Positions 14,520-21,622 of a DNA stretch of 21,622 nucleotides are shown piece by piece (the stretch's first letter is position 1; each line of letters starts with the position of its first letter). The translations under genes and the position numbers were made by a program. The notes beneath the pieces were generated by a model. It was not told the origin of the DNA, made no database searches, and saw nothing but the letters and a program-made list of their open reading frames with translations. The stretch is from an uncultured Oscillospiraceae bacterium. GTDB lineage: Bacteria > Bacillota > Clostridia > Oscillospirales > Oscillospiraceae. The stretch covers positions 1 to 21,622 of the forward strand of contig CANQUO010000007.1 of NCBI GenBank assembly GCA_947627085.1. Reading direction: 5' to 3'.

Positions 14520-16433
14520 TCATACTATACGCCGCACGGCGGTGACTGTATCCGCGTCCTCGCCATGTTCAAAAAGCACCCGCTCACAGCTCCGGCGCAC
14601 AAAATCCGCCTGGCCCGCTAAAGGTCCCTGACCGCCGAGCGGGTCCACGCCGCCCATCCGGCCACGGATGCGGAGCACCGCAAGGCCGTCCCGGACAGCG
14701 CACTCGGCCATGAAGCGGCCCTCCCCCGAGGCGTTGGCCCGGCAAAGGGACATGAGTTCATCCGCCACCACCAATGTCTCGGCGGCCGGCTTTTTCGGCA
14801 CCTCGTTGGCGTTCATCTGATTTCGCAAGAAGGATATGTACTCCGAAGCCCCGGCGGAGTCGGCGGTGACGACGCAGTGGGCCTCCATCTTATCACGGCG
14901 GCAATACTCCACGGACATCAGCGCGTAGGGCCTGATATCCCCGCTGTACCCGGCGTAGACCCCGCCGGCGTCGCTTATGAGCCGCAACTGTCCCGCCGGG
15001 TCGGCGGTGCGGGCGTTGAGCTCGTTGAGGCTCTTCCTCAGCTCCTCCCGGAATGGCCTGCCGGTCCGGTCTTCGATGTCCTCTATGCCCTCGGTGTGGA
15101 GGAATATCCGGTCACCCTGGCGAAGCTCCAGCTCCAGGGCGGTGTAGCTCACGTTTTCGTTCTGGCCCAGCGGCACCTGGGGAAGGGCGCCGGTCCTGTC
15201 GTAGCGGCCCTCGGTGAAGCGCATGAGCAGTGGCAGGCACTGGCCCGCGTTGACTATCTTCATCCGCCCGGTGGTGCCGTCCAGCACACCGGCGGCGACG
15301 CTTAAATATATGGAGCCGCCACTCATCTCATAGAGCTGGCGGTTTGCCGCGCTGACGGCCTCCTCCAGCGGCATACCGGATCGCAGGTGGCTTTTAAGCG
15401 TCGTCTCGCCGATGACGGCGAACAGCGCCTGGGACAGTCCCTCGCCCGACGTCTCGCCCAGGGTGAAGCACAGCTTATCGCCCTCGGACACGAAATAGTC
15501 GTAAAAGCACCCTGTCAGCGCCCGGCCGTTCTCGTTCACCATACCGCCCAGCCGGAAGGGGTAGTCCCGGCCCGCCGGGAGCTCCTTGGGACGGGCTGCG
15601 GCGTTGAGCCCGCTGGCCAGGGCCATATCTCCGGCGTTCTTCTGCTCCTGGACGGCCAGCTCCTGCTGCTCCATGTTGTTGACCTCTATCTCCGCCAGCA
15701 TCATGCGGAAGGAATTGGCAAGTCCCGTGAGCTCGGCGCTCCCGGCAAAGCGGAGCTTTGCGAAGGCCTGACGATTGCCGCCCTCGGAGTAATCGGCCGC
15801 CGCGTCGGAAATACGCTTTATCGGCGTGATGACGCTCTTTTTCACAAGCAACCAATATAACCCCGCCAGGAGGATCGACAGTACCGCGGCCACGACCGAC
15901 GCCGTGGCGCCCCAGACGGTCGCCGCCCTGACGGCGCCGCTCATGTCAAACTCCACCACCGCGTAGAGGACCGTGTCCTCATCGGCGATCGGGGCGGGAC
16001 ATACGACCTTCGCGTTGCCACCATATGTCCGTGGGGCCACCTCCTTGCCGTCCAGGATGTCCTCAACGGTAAAAAGGCTGATATCAAAGCCCGCCTCGAC
16101 CGAGCCCGTCTCGCTGTCGGCAACGACGGTGTTGGCCTCCCGGTCCGGGGCGCAGATATAGACGCGATATGCTCCGGAGCCGTCGCGTATGTCCGTCAGA
16201 CGCTCCCGGAGCGCCGTGCCGCCCTCCTCCAGGTCACGGGCGGTCAGCGTCCGGGCCAACTCGTGGGCGAGCGCGTCGCCAAGCGTCCCGCGCTCACGCG
16301 CCGCGCTCCCGGTGTGCCAGATCGCCCCCGCAATAATGAAGGCGACAGCCAGAAGGAAGCTGATCAACGCCGCCGTGACGGCCAGCGTGGCGCCAAGGCT
16401 GAGCCTGTGCCCCTTTCCTTTCCCCTTCTTCAT
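14520..16433 (-). CDS. Membrane SpoIIE/PP2C-like protein with HAMP and degenerate ATPase-like tail
   Basis: A 637-residue signalling protein. Helix 1 (about 16-39) and helix 2 (about 172-197) flank an extracytoplasmic sensor of about 130 residues; a HAMP segment (about 198-255) and coiled coil lead to a SpoIIE-type PP2C domain (about 285-510). Landmarks are CFYDYF (309-314), GETSGEG (326-332), NAGQCLPLL (395-403) and LHTEGIED (445-452). Compared with the family pattern (GDFYD, GDVSGKG, TDG), the metal-binding aspartates are replaced by C309, E327 and E448, so activity may be weak or changed. The tail (about 515-637) has the place and size of an RsbW-like ATPase domain but lacks a clear N-box Asn. 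Shine-Dalgarno AGGAGG; 20 bp after the AAA+ gene. It probably transduces an envelope signal to the operon's function or expression. Confidence 0.85.
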   Translation of the reverse strand: MKKGKGKGHRLSLGATLAVTAALISFLLAVAFIIAGAIWHTGSAARERGTLGDALAHELARTLTARDLEEGGTALRERLTDIRDGSGAYRVYICAPDREANTVVADSETGSVEAGFDISLFTVEDILDGKEVAPRTYGGNAKVVCPAPIADEDTVLYAVVEFDMSGAVRAATVWGATASVVAAVLSILLAGLYWLLVKKSVITPIKRISDAAADYSEGGNRQAFAKLRFAGSAELTGLANSFRMMLAEIEVNNMEQQELAVQEQKNAGDMALASGLNAAARPKELPAGRDYPFRLGGMVNENGRALTGCFYDYFVSEGDKLCFTLGETSGEGLSQALFAVIGETTLKSHLRSGMPLEEAVSAANRQLYEMSGGSIYLSVAAGVLDGTTGRMKIVNAGQCLPLLMRFTEGRYDRTGALPQVPLGQNENVSYTALELELRQGDRIFLHTEGIEDIEDRTGRPFREELRKSLNELNARTADPAGQLRLISDAGGVYAGYSGDIRPYALMSVEYCRRDKMEAHCVVTADSAGASEYISFLRNQMNANEVPKKPAAETLVVADELMSLCRANASGEGRFMAECAVRDGLAVLRIRGRMGGVDPLGGQGPLAGQADFVRRSCERVLFEHGEDADTVTAVRRIV

Positions 16434-16453
16434 CTCCCATCCTCCTATCCTCG

Positions 16454-18598
16454 TCAGTCGAGAAGGTCCGCGTACTCGCGGAGCTCCTCCCGCACCACGA
16501 CTATTTCATTTTTCTTCATCTCGCCCACAGCGGCCTTCAGCAGATGGCCCATGCCGATAGGCTCGCCCGCGCCCGCCGCCATGAACGCCGCCGAAAGGAC
16601 GATATTCTTTATGTGTCCGCCGGAGAGCTCGAACTTCTCCGCTAAAAACCGCCAGTCTATGTCCCCGTCCCTGGGGGCGGAGGCCGGCATGGTCCGCCGG
16701 TATATCTCCTCCCGGGCCTTGGCGTCCGGGAAGGGGAAGCGCACCACGTAGGTGATGCGGCGCATGAACGCCTCGTCTATATTTCCCAGAAGGTTCGTGG
16801 CCATTATGCACACGCCGTCGTACTCCTCTATCTGCTGGAGGAGGTAGGCCACCTCCACGTTGGCGTTCCGGTCGTGGGCGTCCTTCACCTCGCTACGCTT
16901 GCCGAATATGGCGTCGCACTCGTCGAAAAAGAGGACGCAATTCGACTTTCTCGCCTCGGTGAACACGGCGTGGAGGTTCTTCTCCGTCTCGCCGATATAC
17001 TTGGACACGATCTGGGAGATGTTTATCTTGTACATCTCCATGTTGAGCTCCGAGGCGATGATCTGGGCGCACATTGTCTTGCCGGTGCCCGGTGCCCCGG
17101 CGAAGAGTATGCTCAGGCCCCGGCCGTAGGCTATCTTCTTGTCAAAGCCCCACTGGGTGTAGACCTTGTACCTGTATTTTATGTGTCCGGCGGCCTGCAT
17201 GAGAAGCTTTTTCTGCTCCTCGGGCATGACCACGTCCTCCCAGCGGAAGGCGGGCCTTATCCGGTGGGCCAAGTCCCCCAGCTTATGTACCGCCTGGCGG
17301 ACACAGCACCGGTGTATCTCCTCGGCGGATATCTCCGTAAGGCCGTCCAGCTTCGCAAGGCCGATGGCCTCCCGGCAGGCGGCCTCCACCTGACGGGGGG
17401 AGAAGCGGAATTTGGCCGCCAGCTCCTCCACGGTGACGCCTTGCTCCAGGGGCGTTTTCCCGAGATACGCCCGGAAGAGGCGTATCCTGTCCCCCTCGTC
17501 GGTCTCCGGGAGCTCCAGCTCCACCACAAGGCGGTCTATCCGGGCCCGGACCGGGTTTTCCGAGAGGAAAAATATATTCTCGGCGCTCACGTCCATGTCC
17601 AGGATGTCCCTTATAAGCTGTGGCTCCGGCGGCATGAGCGTCCCGTCCTGATCCCGCTTTTCCATGTGGCCGAAGGCTATGTCCGCCCCGGTCATCCGCG
17701 CGGCCAGCACGCCGTCGGCGGCGCGGGTCAGCTGGTCGTCGCAGTCCAGCTCCACGAACACGCACTTGGAGCCCCTCCTGGAGCAAAGGTGCTCCAGCTG
17801 GAAGTGCTTTCCCGAGCCGGGCCCGCCGGTGACGCACACCACGCGCTTACCGTGCTCCGCCGTCAGCGTATCAAGGCGCCTGGCGATGTCCCGGCCCGTG
17901 ACAAGCGGCGACGCGGGCCGGTCCTTGCCGCCGTCGAAAAGGCGCATTCCGGGACTTCTGGACAGCGTCCCGGTACCAAGGAACTCCAGCACCAAGGGCC
18001 GGAGCACCAGCGCCCCCGAGGTCAGGCTGTCCGCGTCGAAAAGCGCCGTGAAGGCGTCACGCCGCGCGAACCTGGCAAGACAGCCCTCCATGTTCTCCTC
18101 CGCCGGCAGGAACAGTTGGGCGGCCAGCGAGACCGTGGGCGCTTTCCGGGTGATATCGTCCTGAAGATAGGCCAGGAGCTTCTCATATTTCCTGTCCAGC
18201 ACCGAGGCGTAGGCCAGGGTAAGACAGCACTGCTGAAATTCGTCAAGGCCGCATCTGACCGCCAGCGCGCCAAGGGGAAAAAGACCGTCCGTCCGCGAAA
18301 GCCGCATGCGTATGACGCCCAAGGCTCCGTTGAGCTGTGCCCTCTCGCCATCGCCAAGTTGGGCGTCCAGCCCAAGCTGAGCGGCCTTTAAGAGATTGTG
18401 CTCAAATTCCTCGCGGGTGACCACCAGGCCCAGCATATTGCGCATATCGTTTTTCGGCCCCAGCCACTGGTGGCGCTGGTAAAACATATAAAGGCGCATA
18501 TCCAGCCACGCGAAGAGGTCGTCCATCAGCTCCCACTGGCTTGAGTAGCCCCGGTCCAGGTGCCGGGCGGAGACGTCCTTCATCTCATACTCTTCCAT
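16454..18598 (-). CDS. Large AAA+ ATPase of eCIS type (Afp15-like)
   Basis: A 714-residue ATPase. Residues 1-230 form a helical/winged-helix region (including LDRKYEKLLAYLQDD) of the kind found in ATPases of extracellular contractile injection systems. A first AAA module follows with an atypical P-loop GGPGSGKH (258-265, His in place of Thr/Ser). The second is complete: Walker A GAPGTGKT (501-508), Walker B VLFFDE (555-560), sensor-1 N602, arginine-finger candidates R613/R614 and sensor-2-like SGGHIKNI (659-666). In the Afp and PVC systems the equivalent ATPase is needed for particle assembly. It sits 10 bp after the DUF4280 gene. Shine-Dalgarno GAGGG is modest. The eCIS assignment rests on the domain layout together with its neighbours. 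Confidence 0.9.
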   Translation of the reverse strand: MEEYEMKDVSARHLDRGYSSQWELMDDLFAWLDMRLYMFYQRHQWLGPKNDMRNMLGLVVTREEFEHNLLKAAQLGLDAQLGDGERAQLNGALGVIRMRLSRTDGLFPLGALAVRCGLDEFQQCCLTLAYASVLDRKYEKLLAYLQDDITRKAPTVSLAAQLFLPAEENMEGCLARFARRDAFTALFDADSLTSGALVLRPLVLEFLGTGTLSRSPGMRLFDGGKDRPASPLVTGRDIARRLDTLTAEHGKRVVCVTGGPGSGKHFQLEHLCSRRGSKCVFVELDCDDQLTRAADGVLAARMTGADIAFGHMEKRDQDGTLMPPEPQLIRDILDMDVSAENIFFLSENPVRARIDRLVVELELPETDEGDRIRLFRAYLGKTPLEQGVTVEELAAKFRFSPRQVEAACREAIGLAKLDGLTEISAEEIHRCCVRQAVHKLGDLAHRIRPAFRWEDVVMPEEQKKLLMQAAGHIKYRYKVYTQWGFDKKIAYGRGLSILFAGAPGTGKTMCAQIIASELNMEMYKINISQIVSKYIGETEKNLHAVFTEARKSNCVLFFDECDAIFGKRSEVKDAHDRNANVEVAYLLQQIEEYDGVCIMATNLLGNIDEAFMRRITYVVRFPFPDAKAREEIYRRTMPASAPRDGDIDWRFLAEKFELSGGHIKNIVLSAAFMAAGAGEPIGMGHLLKAAVGEMKKNEIVVVREELREYADLLD

Positions 18599-18608
18599 GA
18601 CGCGGCCC

Positions 18609-18986
18609 TCACGGCGTATTGACGGTGACGGCCGGCGTCATCATGGCCTGTATTACTCCGCCCCACATGCACATGAGCTTGCTGCTGTTGTTTAGCAGCG
18701 GCTTTTTGTTCACGATCACCGTTGGCGCTCCCGGCACCCAGGGCGCCACGGTCATCGGCACGCAGGGCATGGGCGTCAGCACGCCCAGTGCCGCCGCTGT
18801 GGCCGCCGCCACCGTGGGGTTGGCAAGGCTGGTGCACATGCCGAAGGTGGGGAATTTGTTGTCCATGATCGTCGCCGCGACCATTTTTGACATCATCACC
18901 GTCTGGTTGCTGGATACCGTCAGCGGGCAGGGCGTCATGCCGAAGGTGCAGTTGCACATGGCGGTCATCACCATGGGATTGGCCAT
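18609..18986 (-). CDS. DUF4280 (PAAR-like) spike-tip protein
   Basis: A 125-residue protein that begins MANPMVMTAMCNCTFGM and ends in the CMWGGVIQAMMTPA pattern typical of DUF4280/PAAR-like proteins, rich in Gly, Pro, Met and Cys. Members cap the spike of contractile injection systems (the Afp10-like role) and can carry effectors. The open frame extends upstream to 19268, but the extension has a basic, low-complexity, out-of-frame-like composition overlapping the next gene; ATG 18986 has Shine-Dalgarno AGAAGGAG just before it and gives the family N-terminus. Metal- or disulfide-forming candidates are C11, C13, C20 and the Cys of CMWGG. Located between the 245-residue unknown protein and the AAA+ ATPase. 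Confidence 0.88.
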   Translation of the reverse strand: MANPMVMTAMCNCTFGMTPCPLTVSSNQTVMMSKMVAATIMDNKFPTFGMCTSLANPTVAAATAAALGVLTPMPCVPMTVAPWVPGAPTVIVNKKPLLNNSSKLMCMWGGVIQAMMTPAVTVNTP

Positions 18987-19008
18987 ATTGTCTCCTTCTC
19001 TCAACAAA

Positions 19009-19746
19009 TCATTTGATTTTTGCTTCCATCCTGTTATCGCCGTCCGTGAGCTCCGCTCCGGCGAGTATCCCCTGGACTGGGTCAAATAAGACGACCTGGC
19101 AGGGGGCGCGGAAAACAGCTGAAAAGCACCCGTCGGCGCCGGTGTGATAGCTCTGCGCCGGCATGAGCCGCTTGCCCCGGGCGTGGGCCCTTTCAAGGGG
19201 GGCGGCGAAGGCGCCGGTCTCGCCCTCAAGGGCGCGAAGCAACGCGATCTCGCTCTCCTCCCCGTCATCCACGAGGTACGCGGCGGGGGCGGAGACGAAG
19301 TCCGGATATTTCGTGAAGAGCCGCGCCGAGGTGTCCCCGGCTTCGGTCTTAGGCTGGGCCAGCTTTATCTCCGGTCCTACGGCGTAGGCCAGCCACAGCC
19401 GGTGGTTCGGCGCCGGCGCGCCCTTTTCGGTGAGGGCCACCGTCAGACGCGTCACCGTCTGTCGGAAGGGGTACCCCGGCCCCGGCTTCATCGTGACGTC
19501 AAGCTCCAGGGTGCCCTCGCCCGTGACAAACTCCACCTGCTCATCGAGGTAGCCCCGGCAGATCATCGTCAGGGTGTGGGTCCCGGGCGTCAGGTTGAGG
19601 AGCACCAGGTACCCCTCGTTCTTTGTCACCGGGGAGCAGGGCTGTCCGTCAAGGAAGTATCTCAGTCCCCCGGGCTTCATTGAGGCGCCTGTATAGCCGT
19701 CCCGCACGTGGAACACGGCGCTTGCGTGAAAGGCGATCGTACTCAT
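19009..19746 (-). CDS. Unrecognised beta-rich protein in eCIS-type operon
   Basis: A 245-residue protein with no signal peptide or membrane helix. Residues about 1-90 look like a carboxypeptidase-regulatory/PEGA-type beta sandwich: a repeating pattern of strands with the segments FLDGQPCSP, GYLVLLNLTPGTHTLTM and GYLDEQVEF. Residues about 95-245 look like a second beta-rich region ending in TGADGCFSAVF and ILAGAELTDGDN. The start codon overlaps the stop of the DUF4255 gene (ATGA, 19743-19746), and the DUF4280 gene follows after 22 bp, so it is translationally coupled to eCIS components. No function can be assigned; a structural adaptor of cap, baseplate or spike is the simplest inference from position. 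Confidence 0.8.
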   Translation of the reverse strand: MSTIAFHASAVFHVRDGYTGASMKPGGLRYFLDGQPCSPVTKNEGYLVLLNLTPGTHTLTMICRGYLDEQVEFVTGEGTLELDVTMKPGPGYPFRQTVTRLTVALTEKGAPAPNHRLWLAYAVGPEIKLAQPKTEAGDTSARLFTKYPDFVSAPAAYLVDDGEESEIALLRALEGETGAFAAPLERAHARGKRLMPAQSYHTGADGCFSAVFRAPCQVVLFDPVQGILAGAELTDGDNRMEAKIK

Positions 19747-20330
19747 GTCCTGTCCTCCCCCATGCGTGAGGTGTCGATGGTGACATCCGTGACCCTGGCG
19801 ACCCTGCGCTCACGGTGGGAGTCGATCTCCACGTTGCCCAGGAGCACCACGAAGGACAGCTTGTAGCTTTTGGAGTTGTTGTTCCATATCTTCAAAAGCT
19901 GGTCCATGGAGGTCTTTTCCAGCACCACATTCACCGTAGCGCCCGAGTCCTTCAGGGAACCGGTCAGGTATTTGGCGTCCAGGACCGGGTGGTCCCTCAG
20001 GACCTGGAGGGCCGCGCCGATCATCCTGTACTGGTCCGCCTCCCTGAGCTGTAACGGCGCCTTGGAGTGGGCCGTCACCAAAAACCGCAGGTTGTACCTG
20101 GTGGGCCTTATGCGCTGGACGTCGCGGCTCACCTGATAGTAGCCCACCTCCACGCCCTGGGTGTCCTCCTCCACCTGGTACATCCAGACGGTGAGCTGAT
20201 AATTTTCGTTCTCGTGGGGCGAGCACAGGGCGATGAGCTCCCTGTTCGCTATGGGCTCCGGCGTCAGCCGGTCGCGAAGTAGCTCCACCAGCGCCGTCCC
20301 CGCCTCCACAAGGGCTGTGTAATCTGCCAT
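19743..20330 (-). CDS. DUF4255 (Pvc16-type) tail terminator/cap protein
   Basis: A 195-residue protein with the pattern of the DUF4255/Pvc16 N-terminal family: helical N-terminus LVEAGTALVELLRDRL, then SPHENENYQLTVWMYQVEED, the strand PTRYNLRFLVTAHSKAPLQ, and LGAALQVLRDHPVL-like GAALQVLRDHPVLD. In Afp and PVC eCIS particles the Afp16/Pvc16 protein caps the distal end of tube and sheath and sets tail length. Start ATG 20330 has GGAG six bases upstream. Its stop overlaps the start of the next gene by four bases. A 75-bp gap separates it from the TolC-like gene, with only a weak 5-bp stem (20369-20383) and no terminator, so co-transcription is likely. Confidence 0.88.
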   Translation of the reverse strand: MADYTALVEAGTALVELLRDRLTPEPIANRELIALCSPHENENYQLTVWMYQVEEDTQGVEVGYYQVSRDVQRIRPTRYNLRFLVTAHSKAPLQLREADQYRMIGAALQVLRDHPVLDAKYLTGSLKDSGATVNVVLEKTSMDQLLKIWNNNSKSYKLSFVVLLGNVEIDSHRERRVARVTDVTIDTSRMGEDRT

Positions 20331-20405
20331 GTCGATCTCCGATCTGCCGTCCTTAAACCTTGACGCGGGCCGCGCTGGGCGGCGTATACGTGGCTCGCCG
20401 GTGTC

Positions 20406-21622
20406 TTATCCGATGCTGTTGTTACCCTGCTCTCCGGTATTCTGGTCCGTTTGACCGGAGCTGCCCTCTTCTTCCTTTTTCTCTTTCTCTTCCTGCTGCT
20501 TGGCCAGCTCCGCGGCCTTCTCGGCGGCCTTTTTCGCCTCGTCCTTGGCCTTGGCGATGCTGGCTTCCTTTAGCGGCGCAAAGGGCTCCGGATACCAGTT
20601 GAACTCCCGGGCCATCCAGCCGCCGGACAGGTTGTTCAGGTTGTTGAAGGTGCTGGTATAGGACGCTATGGTCTGAAAAAGCGAGGCGATGGTGTCGTTC
20701 ACCGCGCACTGCGCGGTATAGAGGTCCGCCTTCTCCGCCTGGCCCCGGGAATAGCTCTCGGTGACGCGGTCCAGGGCCTCCTGGTTGTGGGCAAGGGCGC
20801 TACGGCCCTGCTCGATATTGTCATATGCGATGGTCAGGTCGAGGAGCTTGACCTTCACATCAACAAGGACCTCCGCGGGGTCCACCTCGTAGCGTTCAGC
20901 CGCCAGGTCCTTTGCGTATTGAAGGGCGTCGGCGTAGAGCCGATTCACGTCCACGGAGCCCACGTTGACCGCCAGAAGTACGTCCGAAAGGTCCAGTCCC
21001 TCTATGCTTTTGCCCGTCAGGGTCTCCACGGTGATATTCGCCTGCTCCAGCATGACGTTGTACTGGTACAGCTGGTGGTCCAGGGAATCCAAGCTGTCCT
21101 GGAGCTGGCTCACGGCGTCGTCGGTGCCGAGGCCCTTGTCGCGTAATTCCATCTGGTCCTCCAGGACCTTGACGCGCAGAGGGCGCGCCGCTTCCAGCGA
21201 GGTGATCGCCTGGGAGTAGGCGTAGGAGTTGATAAGCGCGTCCATCAGCTTCGTCGCCTGGTCCATGTCCTTCACCGCGCCAAGCAGTGCCGCCACGTCC
21301 GCCGCCGGAGCGTCGCCCCCGCTGCCTGACGGGTCACCGCCGGAGGGATCGGAAGGTTCGGTGGGTCCCGTCGGCCCGGTGGGGTCTGTCGGTCCTGATG
21401 GGTCCGACGGGTCAGATGGGTCCGACGGGTTTGATGGGTCCGATGGGTTTGATGGATCGGACGGATTATCTCCCGGATTGTCTCCTGGATTATCTCCCGG
21501 ATTGTCACCCGGGTTATCGCCCGGGTTATCGCCCGGGTTATCGCCGGGATTGTCGCCCGGGTTATCGCCGGGATTGTCGCCCGGATTGTCGCCCGGGTTA
21601 TCGCCGCCGGTGGGCTCCCGTG
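20406..21622 (-). CDS. TolC-like coiled-coil protein with (GDNP) linker (N-terminus outside window)
   Basis: The frame is open from the right edge to TAA at 20406-20408, so the protein is at least 405 residues and its start lies beyond the window; the codon at 21294-21296 is an internal GTG, not a start. It begins with 12 GDNP repeats (21462-21605) and a Ser/Asp/Pro/Thr-rich linker to about 21310. Two long amphipathic coiled-coil segments follow, resembling the two outer-membrane-efflux (OEP) repeats of TolC: about 21245-21006 (with LRDKGLGTDDAVSQL) and about 20954-20622 (with SYSRGQAEKADLYTAQ). The tail (20558-20409) is a charged Ala/Lys/Glu helix ending in a Gln/Asn/Gly-rich stretch. Function unknown; a surface or cell-wall-spanning role is inferred. 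Confidence 0.7.
   Translation of the reverse strand, partial: REPTGGDNPGDNPGDNPGDNPGDNPGDNPGDNPGDNPGDNPGDNPGDNPGDNPSDPSNPSDPSNPSDPSDPSDPSGPTDPTGPTGPTEPSDPSGGDPSGSGGDAPAADVAALLGAVKDMDQATKLMDALINSYAYSQAITSLEAARPLRVKVLEDQMELRDKGLGTDDAVSQLQDSLDSLDHQLYQYNVMLEQANITVETLTGKSIEGLDLSDVLLAVNVGSVDVNRLYADALQYAKDLAAERYEVDPAEVLVDVKVKLLDLTIAYDNIEQGRSALAHNQEALDRVTESYSRGQAEKADLYTAQCAVNDTIASLFQTIASYTSTFNNLNNLSGGWMAREFNWYPEPFAPLKEASIAKAKDEAKKAAEKAAELAKQQEEKEKKEEEGSSGQTDQNTGEQGNNSIG
21462..21605 (-). repeat. 12 tandem copies of a 12-bp unit encoding GDNP
   Basis: Twelve consecutive 12-bp units, each read on the - strand as Gly-Asp-Asn-Pro, in frame with the TolC-like gene. Synonymous codons vary (Asp GAT/GAC, Asn AAT/AAC, Pro CCG/CCC/CCA, Gly GGC/GGT/GGA), so the protein sequence is more uniform than the DNA. 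An SDP/SNP/GPT-type repeat follows at about 21360-21461. Such units can change number by slippage. There are no spacers, so it is not CRISPR. Confidence 0.93.

Noticed and set aside
16874..18391. A 505-residue open frame on the + strand opposite the AAA+ gene
   Set aside because: It mirrors the GC-rich codons of the AAA+ gene, has no Shine-Dalgarno site and shows no recognisable domain, whereas the - strand frame has complete AAA+ motifs.
18987..19268. Upstream extension of the DUF4280 frame by about 94 residues
   Set aside because: The extension overlaps the 245-residue gene, is Arg/Pro/Ser-rich without a domain, and the Shine-Dalgarno AGAAGGAG sits immediately before ATG 18986.
21294..21296. 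GTG as the start of the TolC-like gene
   Set aside because: The frame is open without interruption to the window edge, the upstream part encodes the ordered GDNP and SDP repeats, and no Shine-Dalgarno precedes this GTG.
21462..21605. Possible CRISPR array
   Set aside because: The repeats are 12 bp with no spacers, are in frame with a coding sequence and encode GDNP.
13528..21622. Contractile prophage tail instead of an eCIS
   Set aside because: No integrase, portal, terminase, holin or lysin genes are seen, and DUF4255, DUF4280 and the two-module AAA+ ATPase favour eCIS; a remote phage origin cannot be excluded because the neighbouring genes are outside the window.

Overview
The window is a GC-rich, gene-dense bacterial segment that looks like a Clostridia genome, most likely of the Oscillospiraceae/Ruminococcaceae type. 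The grounds are strong purine-rich Shine-Dalgarno sites, LytTR plus GHKL signalling genes, clostridial Cys-rich beta-propeller lipoproteins, a Gram-positive style two-component/ABC cluster, and no outer-membrane biogenesis genes. The taxonomy is inferred; there is no rRNA in the window.

Layout. (1) 1-2312, + strand: the end of an upstream gene, then a promoter and an Agr-like signalling operon: a LytTR regulator with a degenerate receiver, a canonical AgrA-like LytTR response regulator, and a GHKL histidine kinase with no sensor domain. A bidirectional terminator follows. (2) 2413-11700, - strand, transcribed right to left: an OmpR-type regulator and its kinase, a short leader with a promoter and a terminator-like hairpin, three tandem paralogous lipoproteins, and an ABC exporter whose permease is an internal duplication. 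This reads as one sense-and-export module at the cell envelope. (3) 11764-13441: a phosphinothricin-type GNAT acetyltransferase (-), divergent from a two-gene operon (+) of a membrane zinc-ribbon protein and a HIT hydrolase. A strong bidirectional terminator follows. (4) 13528-21622, - strand: the distal part of an operon that runs in from beyond the right edge. In transcription order it holds a TolC-like coiled-coil protein with a (GDNP)12 linker, a DUF4255 (Pvc16-like) protein, an unrecognised beta-rich protein, a DUF4280 (PAAR-like) protein, a large AAA+ ATPase, a membrane SpoIIE/PP2C-like protein and a PAP2 phosphatase.

The most interesting region is (4). DUF4255, DUF4280 and the large AAA+ ATPase together are the accessory signature of an extracellular contractile injection system (eCIS; Afp16-, Afp10- and Afp15-like roles). 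Sheath, tube and baseplate genes are not in the window and would be expected to the right of 21622. Unusual additions are the SpoIIE-like membrane protein with altered metal-binding residues, the PAP2 phosphatase with intact catalytic motifs, the unknown 245-residue protein, and the TolC-like protein in what is probably a single-membrane organism. In several genes the true start lies a few codons inside the longest open frame, because the upstream GTG/TTG/ATG is part of or next to the Shine-Dalgarno sequence; those starts were corrected here.
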